Shown one piece after another: positions 9,292-15,202 of a DNA stretch of 29,529 bases. Numbering within the stretch: the stretch's first letter is position 1; each line of letters begins with the position of its first letter. Location of the stretch: positions 1 to 29,529 of the forward strand of contig CAZLHI010000038.1 in NCBI GenBank assembly GCA_964559435.1, read 5' to 3'. This DNA comes from Hebobacterum sp964559435. Its GTDB lineage: Bacteria > Armatimonadota > Hebobacteria > Hebobacterales > Hebobacteraceae. The translations under genes were made by a program, and so were the position numbers. The notes beneath the pieces are model-generated. The model was given only the letters and a program-made list of their open reading frames with translations. It searched no databases and was not told the DNA's origin.

Positions 9292-9336
9292 GCATTCCTG
9301 AGGGTCGTGCTTGAGTCACGTCCTACGACGGAATGC
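9292..9336 (+). terminator. Hairpin after the WD40 gene, possible terminator
   Basis: GCATTCC at 9292-9298 pairs with GGAATGC at 9330-9336, and the inner GTCGT pairs with ACGAC (9325-9329). It begins 5 bases after the stop codon. There is no T-run after it, so factor-independent termination is unsure. Confidence 0.4.
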
Positions 9337-9520
9337 AGCCATGAGGCGAGGGTATTGACACCCGCGCAGGATCCGCCAGACTGAGATCAACTAGACAAGG
9401 CCTGCCTACGTCACGCAAACGCGGCGAACGCTTCTGATGTTCTTTCGAGCAGCTACCGGATGACGGGAGCCGCAGGGAGACCGTCAGAGGCGCCCTCTTT
9501 TCGTTTGGGGGAGGCGGGAG

Positions 9521-9643
9521 ATGGCGATTCGCATCGACAACGAGACAATCTCCGATCGCCCGTGGGGCGAGGTAGACAAGGCCGCCCTGGCGCGACGGAT
9601 GGCTGAGGCCGGTGAAGCCGAGGCGATACGCGAGGTGGCATGA
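9521..9643 (+). CDS. 40-residue ORF, probable N-terminal fragment of a phage-type protein
   Basis: ATG at 9521 follows GGGAGGCGGGAG, a strong ribosome site. The peptide begins MAIRIDNETISDRPWGEVD and then reads KAALARRMAEAGEAEAIREV before stop. The WGEVDKxxLxxRLAEAG pattern recalls, from memory, a segment of phage head-region proteins in which the text continues for hundreds of residues. Here it stops at a TGA soon after. I infer a truncated prophage gene, but a real small protein is possible. It lies just before the promoter and the tRNA half. Confidence 0.4.
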   Translation: MAIRIDNETISDRPWGEVDKAALARRMAEAGEAEAIREVA

Positions 9644-9664
9644 AGTGGCCACGATCTCGGGGTG

Positions 9665-9693
9665 CTGACAGTGTCGCCAGGAGGTGGTAGAAT
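9665..9693 (+). promoter_or_regulatory. Sigma-70-type promoter with extended -10
   Basis: CTGACA (9665-9670), a 17-base spacer and TAGAAT (9688-9693) preceded by TGG form a close match to consensus on three counts. The first recognisable feature downstream is the tRNA-Thr half at 9856, about 160 bases away, so it may be the promoter of the former tRNA gene. Confidence 0.5.
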
Positions 9694-9855
9694 TGGCGCG
9701 ATCTCAGCCTGTTGAAGGCGAACAGCTGACTTCCCATCAGGGGATCAAAGGACCAGAACCGGCGCGCGAAGGGCAGATGAGAACGCAGTGAGGCAGTGCG
9801 GTATTGGCTGTTCTGCACTGTCATTATGTGGAAACGGACACAGGCTGAGACGTGA

Positions 9856-9893
9856 GCCGGCGTAGCTCAGTTGGTAGAGCGGCTGATTTGTAA
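9856..9893 (+). tRNA. 5' half of tRNA-Thr(UGU), truncated after the anticodon loop
   Basis: The 38 bases read as a tRNA from position 1 to 38: acceptor 5' strand GCCGGCG, TA, D-arm GCTC-AGTTGGTA-GAGC, G26, anticodon stem strand GCTGA and loop TTTGTAA with anticodon TGT. The next bases should be TCAGC to close the stem. Instead the sequence is CCACCCTCTC, with no variable loop, T-arm or acceptor 3' strand. I found no 3' half elsewhere in the window. This is a broken gene. A break at the anticodon loop fits a known class of integrase attachment site. Confidence 0.85.
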
Positions 9894-9927
9894 CCACCCT
9901 CTCTGCATCATCTGATCCCTTGCGCAC

Positions 9928-10184
9928 GGTGGAGGAACGGTGGAGGTTTGGTGGTGGATTTCGGGGCTTTCGCGGCGTTTTGCGCGATCTTGCCGTGCCG
10001 TCCAGGAGGAGGTCGGGGTCCGATTTGTCGGCATGATTGCAGGGAAATCCGGCTCCCGCGGACCCGCGACGTGACGGTCGGTGGGACCGAGCAGCGGTGG
10101 AGGATCGGTGGAGGTTTGGTGGAGGAACGGTGGAGGCTGAGCGCGTTCCGGGGTGGTGATTTGGTGGTGGATGGGTGGAGGGTC
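9928..10184 (+). repeat. Array of 11-bp G-rich repeats, GGTGG(A/T)GGNNN
   Basis: Ten units lie in three blocks. Three start at 9928, 9939 and 9950. Four start at 10096, 10107, 10118 and 10129. Three start at 10152, 10163 and 10174. Within blocks the spacing is exactly 11 bases, about one helical turn, and the invariant part is GGTGGAGG or GGTGGTGG with a variable three-base tail. No credible gene covers them. They lie between the tRNA half and the toxin-antitoxin operon, so they could be protein-binding iterons or G-quadruplex-forming DNA. Confidence 0.75.
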
Positions 10185-10250
10185 ACCGAGGTACGCAGGA
10201 GTGCAGGCTCCCACGTTGACAGGAGGCCTGCTGCTATGCGATGATTGATG

Positions 10251-10265
10251 TGGTCACCATGACCA
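10251..10265. promoter_or_regulatory. Palindromic operator candidate for the YefM/PIN operon
   Basis: TGGTCA-CCA-TGACCA is a perfect inverted repeat 20 bases before the preferred antitoxin start at 10286. ATGATTG also occurs on each side (10241 and 10268). A TTGACA at 10215-10220 could be the -35 box, though no good -10 follows. Phd/YefM antitoxins commonly bind such palindromes to repress their own operon. Confidence 0.45.
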
Positions 10266-10285
10266 TCATGATTGCGGAGGGTATG

Positions 10286-10558
10286 ATGCGGAAGACCGTG
10301 AGCGCGGTTCGGGCGCGCGGCAAGCTGGGGGAGCTGCTGGAGGAAGTGTACTACCGGGGGAGCCAGTACGTGATCGAGCGTGCGGGCAAGCCGATGGCGG
10401 CGGTGGTGCCCGTGGAGCAGTACGAGCAGTGGCGCAAGGAGCGAGAGGCCTTCTTCGAGCTGGTGGAGGAGATCCGCTCGCGCAACGCATCGGCGGCGCC
10501 TGAAAGCGTCCAGCGGGATGTCGCGGCGGCCCGCCGGGGGCGGCGCCGAGCGCGATGA
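10286..10558 (+). CDS. Antitoxin of the Phd/YefM family
   Basis: A 90-residue DNA-binding antitoxin. The Phd/YefM fold is recognisable from MRKTVSAVRARGKLGELLEE, then the conserved beta-hairpin phrase YVIERAGKPMAAVVPVEQYE. The C-terminal third is charged and would be the toxin-wrapping tail. I place the start at 10286 because GGAGG ends 5 bases before it and family members begin with this segment. ATG at 10283 and 10241 are in frame, but the latter would put a perfect palindrome inside the gene. Its stop overlaps the toxin start by 4 bases (ATGA), so the two are translationally coupled. Expected role: neutralises the PIN toxin and represses the operon. Confidence 0.85.
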   Translation: MRKTVSAVRARGKLGELLEEVYYRGSQYVIERAGKPMAAVVPVEQYEQWRKEREAFFELVEEIRSRNASAAPESVQRDVAAARRGRRRAR

Positions 10559-10980
10559 TCCGCGCGGTGCTGGACGTAAACGTCCTGGTCAGCGCCCTCA
10601 TCAGCCCACGGGGCACGCCAGCCCGCATCCTGAACCTGTGGCGAGAGGAGGCCTTCGCGGTGATGGTGAGCGAGCCGGTGCTGGCGGAGCTGGAGCGAGT
10701 GCTGTCCCGACCGAGCTTCGCGCGCAAGTACGGACTGACGCCCGCACACGCGACAGCCCTTCTCCGGGGCCTTCGGCGCTTCGCCATTGTTACGCCCGGG
10801 GAACACGAGGTCAGCGCGGTGGCACCGGACCCGGACGACGATGCGTTGCTGTCGTGCGCGGTGGAGGGGGAGGCGGACTATCTGGTCGCCGGAGACAAGG
10901 GGCTGCTGTCGCTCGGGAGCCATGAGGGGGTCGCCATCATCTCGCCGGCGGCCTTCGTTAAGGCAGTCGCAGCGTCCTAA
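10555..10980 (+). CDS. PIN-domain toxin (putative toxin, PIN family)
   Basis: A 141-residue PIN-domain ribonuclease of the type paired with YefM- or RHH-type antitoxins (COG1569-like). Acidic metal-binding residues are in the expected places: Asp7 in VLDVNVLVSAL, Glu45 in PVLAELERVL, Asp95/Asp96 in DPDDDALL and Asp114 in VAGDKGLL. It therefore looks catalytically complete and would cleave RNA when not bound by antitoxin. The start ATG overlaps the antitoxin stop. The next gene is convergent, 12 bases beyond the stop. Confidence 0.88.
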   Translation: MIRAVLDVNVLVSALISPRGTPARILNLWREEAFAVMVSEPVLAELERVLSRPSFARKYGLTPAHATALLRGLRRFAIVTPGEHEVSAVAPDPDDDALLSCAVEGEADYLVAGDKGLLSLGSHEGVAIISPAAFVKAVAAS

Positions 10981-10992
10981 CAGCAGCCTGTT

Positions 10993-12054
10993 TCAGCGCT
11001 TCGCAGCGCGCTTTGCGCGCGAGCTGCGCCTCTTGCCGCTCTTGCGTTCCCGGTAGTGGGCCCGCTGTCTGGCCGCATCCCCACAGCGGGCCGTGCAGTA
11101 TTGCTGATTGGTGCGTCTGGGGAAGAACACGCCTCCGCACCCGGAGCACTGCCGCAGAGCGGCCCGCTGATCCACCAGCTCTGCCAGCTGCAGGTAGGCC
11201 GCCGTCGGAAGGGTGGACACCCGGCGAACGCGGGTGAGCTCGAGGGCCTCGGGGCGAGGCCTGCCCGAGGGGCGATCGCCCCGATCCAGTTGCGCGTCCA
11301 GCCAGTGGTAGACCCACCAGCGTCGAGAGTATTGCTCGCCGAGATTCAGCTGGTCGGCCAGCAGCTTGGTGGCCAGCCGCCGGCACTGGGACTTGTTGCG
11401 AACGAACTCGAGTGAGGGCCTTGCTTTTTCCGGCACGTCGGCGTCCCGGGTCTCCGCCTCCGGGTCATCCACCACATCCCGAAGCAGTTTGCCGGCGACG
11501 ATGTGCACCCCTGCCAGTTTCTTGCCCTTGGGCACCTCCCCCAGCAGTGATCGGAGGAAGTCCGTGCGGTCATCCCGCAGGCCGGCATAGAGCTGGTAGG
11601 TGAGCCGCAGTCCCCGCGCCCTCTCCCGCACCCACCACAGGGGCTCGGTGTAGATCATGCGAGCGTCGGACAGCACCCGGTCCGGATGCTCGGGGTCCAC
11701 CCGTGCGACCCACTGCGGATACCATCGGCCGTCCTTGGGCCACCAGCCTCCCAGCGGCCCGTAGCCCGCGTAGAAGGCAACCACTTCCGCCTCGGAGGGC
11801 GACTCATCCCGGGCGAACGTCCGCACCATCTCCGGCAACACGTCTGGGTCTCGCAGCGGGGTATAGGGCCTGCGACCTGTGCTGTCGGGCACCGGGTCCG
11901 GGCTGTCCTGTGCGTAGTACTCCACCAGGCGGTTGTCGTCCATGGCTTCGGCCGTCGGCGGCATCTCCTCCGCCCTCAGAGGACGGAGGCGCGCCCTGAC
12001 CCGAGGCCAGCGCCCCACATCAATCTCCTGCTCCAGCGGCACCTGCTCTGCCAT
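10993..12054 (-). CDS. Unknown protein with C-terminal CGNR-like zinc finger
   Basis: I do not recognise the 353-residue protein as a whole. Its C-terminus (about 300-335) holds four cysteines, C303-x2-C306-x13-C320-x3-C324, followed by GDAARQRAHYRER. This matches the layout of the CGNR/ABATE-type treble-clef finger, which is thought to bind nucleic acid. The last 15 residues are Arg/Lys-rich. The preceding 300 residues are Trp- and Arg-rich with a run of short helices and no motif I can name. A strong promoter (12089-12117) and GAGGTAAG before the ATG support expression. It sits back to back with the phage-like terminase/methyltransferase genes, so a phage or mobile-element origin is possible. 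Confidence 0.7.
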   Translation of the reverse strand: MAEQVPLEQEIDVGRWPRVRARLRPLRAEEMPPTAEAMDDNRLVEYYAQDSPDPVPDSTGRRPYTPLRDPDVLPEMVRTFARDESPSEAEVVAFYAGYGPLGGWWPKDGRWYPQWVARVDPEHPDRVLSDARMIYTEPLWWVRERARGLRLTYQLYAGLRDDRTDFLRSLLGEVPKGKKLAGVHIVAGKLLRDVVDDPEAETRDADVPEKARPSLEFVRNKSQCRRLATKLLADQLNLGEQYSRRWWVYHWLDAQLDRGDRPSGRPRPEALELTRVRRVSTLPTAAYLQLAELVDQRAALRQCSGCGGVFFPRRTNQQYCTARCGDAARQRAHYRERKSGKRRSSRAKRAAKR

Positions 12055-12088
12055 ATCTTACCTCATGCAATAACTCGTCTCGAAACCG

Positions 12089-12117
12089 AGGATACCGCAG
12101 GGTTTAAGCATTGTCAA
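12089..12117 (-). promoter_or_regulatory. Sigma-70-type promoter for the zinc-finger gene
   Basis: On the minus strand a perfect TTGACA (12117-12112) is followed by a 17-base spacer and TATCCT (12094-12089). The start codon is 35 bases further on, leaving a short leader with a GAGGT ribosome site. Confidence 0.6.
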
Positions 12118-12242
12118 TACCAGGGAAATCATGTAGTATCAAGTCGCTTAGAAACCAGAGTGAGGCGAGATGCGCTCGGCCGGCAGCGCGGGCGGCCACC
12201 TGAGCGGTCCTGTGCTCCGATGTCGGGCGACGTACCAGAGCC

Positions 12243-12359
12243 ATGTCCACAACCACAGAACGAGCTCAGCCCTAGGAGCGGCTGCCCCGGGAGACCGGTC
12301 CGGCCTTTGAGGCCTTCGGGGTCTTCCTGGGGCTGGGCCCAGGGCGCACCATAGCGGGC
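12243..12359 (+). other. 5' segment of the terminase-like gene, cut off by an in-frame TAG
   Basis: ATG at 12243 reads MSTTTERAQP, then TAG at 12273-12275, then continues in the same frame as ERLPRETGPAFEAFGVF and straight into the gene annotated from 12360. From memory, related small terminase-like proteins begin with a similar ...PWERLxGE...AFEAF phrase, so the TAG probably replaces a Trp codon (TGG). Confidence 0.6.
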
Positions 12360-12914
12360 GTGGTGAGGCGCCTTGACAAGGGCGAAAGCCTGATCCGCGA
12401 GTGGGCCAGGCGCCATGACTGGTGGAGGCGCGCCTGGCTCCACGACGTGCACGAGGCGCGGCAGGACGAAGCAGCGGTCCGCCAGCAGCGGGACGAGATG
12501 CTGCAGCAGCATCTGGATGATGTGGGGCGGATGGGCCGAGCGTGCCTGCTGTACTTCCGAACACTGGTCCGCCGGGACCCCGAGACGCAGGAGATCAGGT
12601 TTGCCCCGCAGTTCACGCCCGCGGTAGCGCTGCGTTTCCTCGAGGTGGCGCTGAAGGCCCAGGGGGCCTTCCCCCCCTCGAACCGCAGGGAGGAGCCGGA
12701 GCACGAGCCGCGGCCCACCGAAGGCGACCTCTTCCAGCTGGCCGACGGGGAACTCGAGGAGCTGATTGCTCTGGCCAAAGAGCGAGCACAGCAGCAGGAG
12801 AGAGAGGAGGAACAGGAACATGCCATCGACCAGGACAGCACGCAGCAGAGCTCGGAGGAAGACGTCGAGCAAGAGGACGAAGCGGAGGGGAACGGAGAGC
12901 AGGACTCAGCGTAG
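12360..12914 (+). CDS. Phage terminase small-subunit-like protein (5' end interrupted by amber codon)
   Basis: This 184-residue frame starts at GTG 12360, but coding resemblance extends upstream through 12276 and, across one TAG, to ATG 12243. The assembled N-terminus has the phage packaging look: AFEAFGVFLGLGPGRTIAG is a helix-turn-helix-like start, followed by LIREWARRHDWWRRAWLHD, which recalls the W-x2-R-x-WxWxxRAxAYD phrase of small terminase or phage DNA-binding proteins. The C-terminal 60 residues are very acidic and Glu/Gln-rich. Its last 95 bases overlap the ParB-methyltransferase gene in another frame. That pairing is common in phage packaging regions, but no large terminase follows here. 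I infer a decaying prophage gene. It is uncertain whether GTG 12360 is used or the product is dead. Confidence 0.55.
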   Translation: MVRRLDKGESLIREWARRHDWWRRAWLHDVHEARQDEAAVRQQRDEMLQQHLDDVGRMGRACLLYFRTLVRRDPETQEIRFAPQFTPAVALRFLEVALKAQGAFPPSNRREEPEHEPRPTEGDLFQLADGELEELIALAKERAQQQEREEEQEHAIDQDSTQQSSEEDVEQEDEAEGNGEQDSA

Positions 12915-14181
12915 GGGCCGGACGAGTAACCGGCGCAACGGGATTGAGGTGCAACCAGTACGGGTCGATCAACTCCATCCCTGGTCCGACAATCCCCGGC
13001 ACATGCCGGAGCCAGAGCTGGAGAAGCTCAAGCGCTCCATCCAGGAGTTCGGTCTGGTGGAGCCGCTTGTAGTGCGCCGCAGAGACCACCTGGTCGTCGG
13101 CGGGCATCAGCGTCTGGAGGCGGCGAAGGCACTGGGGCTGAGAACGGTCCCGGTCGTGTTCGTCGATCTCTCCGACGCACAGGCCAAGGCCCTGAACCTC
13201 GCCCTGAATAGGATCCGAGGAGACTGGGATCTCCCGAAGCTGGGAACGCTGCTTGAGGAACTCCAGTCCCTGCCCGACCTGGATGAGACGCTCACCGGCT
13301 TTGATCCCCAGGAGATCGACGATCTCTTGGCCGACCTGGAGCGGAAGCTGGCCCCCGATCCGAGAGAGGAGAGCTTCCCGGAGGCGGCCGAGGCCCTGCA
13401 GGAGTGGCTGGAGCGCGCCCCCACACGGGTAGGCGAGGGGGAGTTGTGGCAGCTGGGCCGGCATCGGCTGCTGTGCGGCGACAGCCTGGCGCCGGGAGGG
13501 CTGGAGCGGCTCTGTGACCAGCAGAAGGCGGACCTGGTCCTGACCGACCCACCCTATGGCATCGGCTACCAGTCCACCCAGCCGCGCCGGGGACGGAGGA
13601 AGAGGCCCATCGCCAACGATGGAGTGAGTGACTTCGACAGCTTCATCGCGAAGGCCTTGCCGGCCATCAAGGCAGCCATGAAGCGCGGTTCGGTGCTCTA
13701 CTGGTTCGCTGGGGGAGGGGGCGCGGAGCCGGTGCTGGCCAGGGCCATGCTGGCCATCGCAGAGCACTTCACTCTCCTTAATACTATAGTGTGGGATAAG
13801 ATCGATCCCGGACTCGGGTGGCGCTGGCGTCGATCCTGGGAGGCGATCATCGAGGCCTCGGTGGGCCGGCCCCGGGTGTGGCATGGAGGCACGGACTCGC
13901 GCAATGTGCTGCGCTATCCCAAGGCGATCCCGCAATCGGATGAGCATCCCACCCCCAAGCCCGTGCCGCTGCTGGAGGAGATCATCCGCGCGGCCGCACC
14001 CAGCCGGGGACTGATCCTCGATCCGTTTGCTGGATCGGGGCCGACACTCGTCGCAGCAGAACGAACTGGTCGCGTCTGCCATGCCGCTGAACTCGAGCCG
14101 CGGTACTGCGATATCATCCTGGCGAGGTGGGAAGCGCTGGCACGACTACAAGCGCAGAGGTCTTCGCCCGATCCTGCTTAG
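12820..14181 (+). CDS. ParB-domain / DNA methyltransferase fusion
   Basis: A 453-residue fusion. Residues 42-118 form a ParB/Srx-like nuclease domain (VDQLHPWSDNPRHM, EFGLVEPLVV, VVGGHQRLEAAKALG). Residues 200-445 form an N4/N6 amino-methyltransferase: motif IV DPPY at 243-246 lies before the SAM-binding motif I FAGSG at 403-407, the order of beta-class enzymes, with HPTPKP between. It would methylate adenine N6 or cytosine N4 in DNA. ATG 12820 is chosen because AGGAGG lies 9 bases upstream and the text before it is the other gene's frame. The first 40 residues are a basic Arg/Ser/Thr tail. Such fusions are typical of phages and integrative elements and often have no restriction partner. None is seen here. 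Confidence 0.88.
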   Translation: MPSTRTARSRARRKTSSKRTKRRGTESRTQRRGRTSNRRNGIEVQPVRVDQLHPWSDNPRHMPEPELEKLKRSIQEFGLVEPLVVRRRDHLVVGGHQRLEAAKALGLRTVPVVFVDLSDAQAKALNLALNRIRGDWDLPKLGTLLEELQSLPDLDETLTGFDPQEIDDLLADLERKLAPDPREESFPEAAEALQEWLERAPTRVGEGELWQLGRHRLLCGDSLAPGGLERLCDQQKADLVLTDPPYGIGYQSTQPRRGRRKRPIANDGVSDFDSFIAKALPAIKAAMKRGSVLYWFAGGGGAEPVLARAMLAIAEHFTLLNTIVWDKIDPGLGWRWRRSWEAIIEASVGRPRVWHGGTDSRNVLRYPKAIPQSDEHPTPKPVPLLEEIIRAAAPSRGLILDPFAGSGPTLVAAERTGRVCHAAELEPRYCDIILARWEALARLQAQRSSPDPA

Positions 14182-14234
14182 GATACAGGTGTTGGTGGGC
14201 CCAGAGGGGCGCTTCGCACGCGGGTGTATAGGCC

Positions 14235-14265
14235 GGCCCATCGTCGCTCTCGTTCCTCATGGGCC
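14235..14265 (+). terminator. Hairpin after the methyltransferase gene
   Basis: GGCCCAT (14235-14241) pairs with ATGGGCC (14259-14265) around a 17-base loop, 53 bases after the stop. It has no T-tract, so the call is tentative. Confidence 0.3.
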
Positions 14266-14352
14266 ATAGGCGCGTAAACACCCGCAGGCGAAAGCACGCA
14301 GCAGCCGAAACACAGACTCGGTATCCATCGTCTGCGAAGGGAGGTGAGGGAG

Positions 14353-14730
14353 ATGGCGAAGGCCAGGGATATCATGACCACCGAGGTGGTAATGGTGAAC
14401 GGCTCGGCTACGGTGGCAGAAGCGGTCAGGCTGATGAAGGAGAAGGGCGTCAGGGCGCTGATTGTAGACAGAAGAAGCGAGGAGGACGCATACGGGATCG
14501 TGACGCAGCGAGACGTCGTGTACTCTGTAATGGCCGAGCGCAAGGATCCCACCAAGGTGAAGGTGCACGAGGTGATGACGAAGCCGCTCGTCGTCGTGAA
14601 CCCAGACCTGGAGGTCGTCTACGTTGCCCGGCTGATGGCGCAGAAGGGGCTGTCGCGTGCTCCGGTGCTCTACGAGCAGAAACTCCAGGGCGTGATCTCG
14701 GTCACGGACCTTATCATGAAAGCCATGTGA
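14353..14730 (+). CDS. Two-CBS-domain protein
   Basis: A stand-alone pair of CBS motifs in 125 residues. The first is ARDIMTTEVVMVNGSATVAEA through YGIVTQRDVV, the second is VHEVMTKPLVVVNPDLEVV through GVISVTDLIMKAM. Paired CBS modules bind adenine nucleotides (AMP, ATP, SAM) and sense energy or ligand state. Without an attached enzyme it probably regulates a partner or acts as a small sensor. ATG 14353 follows GGGAGGTG at the right distance; a GTG 9 bases upstream is less likely. The gene appears complete and lies between the phage-like methyltransferase and a transposase scrap, with no operon partner. Confidence 0.9.
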   Translation: MAKARDIMTTEVVMVNGSATVAEAVRLMKEKGVRALIVDRRSEEDAYGIVTQRDVVYSVMAERKDPTKVKVHEVMTKPLVVVNPDLEVVYVARLMAQKGLSRAPVLYEQKLQGVISVTDLIMKAM

Positions 14731-14790
14731 TCCGGACGACTACTGCCTGATCGGGCCCGAGAGCTATTGACAAGCCAAATGGCTATGATA

Positions 14791-14990
14791 AGTGCTTGCG
14801 GCACTTGATCATCCTGGACGAGAAGCATCTGCGATGGGTGCTCCAGGAGTACCTCACCTACCGGCCACATCAGGGCCTAGACCAGGAGACGCCGTTGCCT
14901 CGACCGCGACTGCTGTGCTCCGATGGCGTCGTCCGATCGCGTCCGGTGCTGGGAGGCCTACACCATGAGTACTTCCTCACAGCCGCCTGA
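14791..14990 (+). pseudogene. C-terminal scrap of an rve-type transposase
   Basis: The frame reads CLRHLIILDEKHLRWVLQEY, then RPHQGLDQETPLPRP, and ends RSRPVLGGLHHEYFLTAA. It aligns by eye with the last 65 residues of the transposase at 4371-5438 (IIILNESHLRWVLREY, RPHQSLG, SRPVLGGLINDY). No catalytic part is present, and a few residues between TY and RPH are lost. It is the remnant of a related but separate IS copy. Confidence 0.8.
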
Positions 14991-15202
14991 GCGCGCGCAT
15001 CACTCACTGCCCTGATCCCCTCAACTCCAGCAGACCCCGCGTTGGTCACACGCGTATCTCATCCCATCTACTGGCAATCCACAGGCAGAGCCGCGACATC
15101 TCTGCTAAGACGATGTGAGATGGAGGGCAGAAGACAGGGCCTGCCTTCCAAATCCAGCGAGTGCAAGGCGCTCTCTTGACCGCCCCGATGAGTATCTGTG
15201 CA

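Larger units (their letters stand above)
9288..9855. other. 568-base stretch with no intact long gene
   Basis: Between the WD40 stop and the tRNA half I see only a hairpin (9292-9336), a 40-codon ORF with a good ribosome site (9521-9643) and a sigma-70-like promoter (9665-9693). The rest shows no clear coding pattern. Confidence 0.6.

Noticed and set aside
9355..9383. TTGACA as a promoter before the small ORF
   Set aside because: No -10 box is found at 15-19 bases; the sequence there is AGACTG-like.
9928..10184. CRISPR array
   Set aside because: Units are 11 bases with no 25-40 base spacers, and no cas gene is present anywhere in the window.
12613..14082. 489-codon open frame antisense to the methyltransferase
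   Set aside because: It mirrors a clearly coding gene in high-G+C DNA; the translation is low-complexity with no motif.
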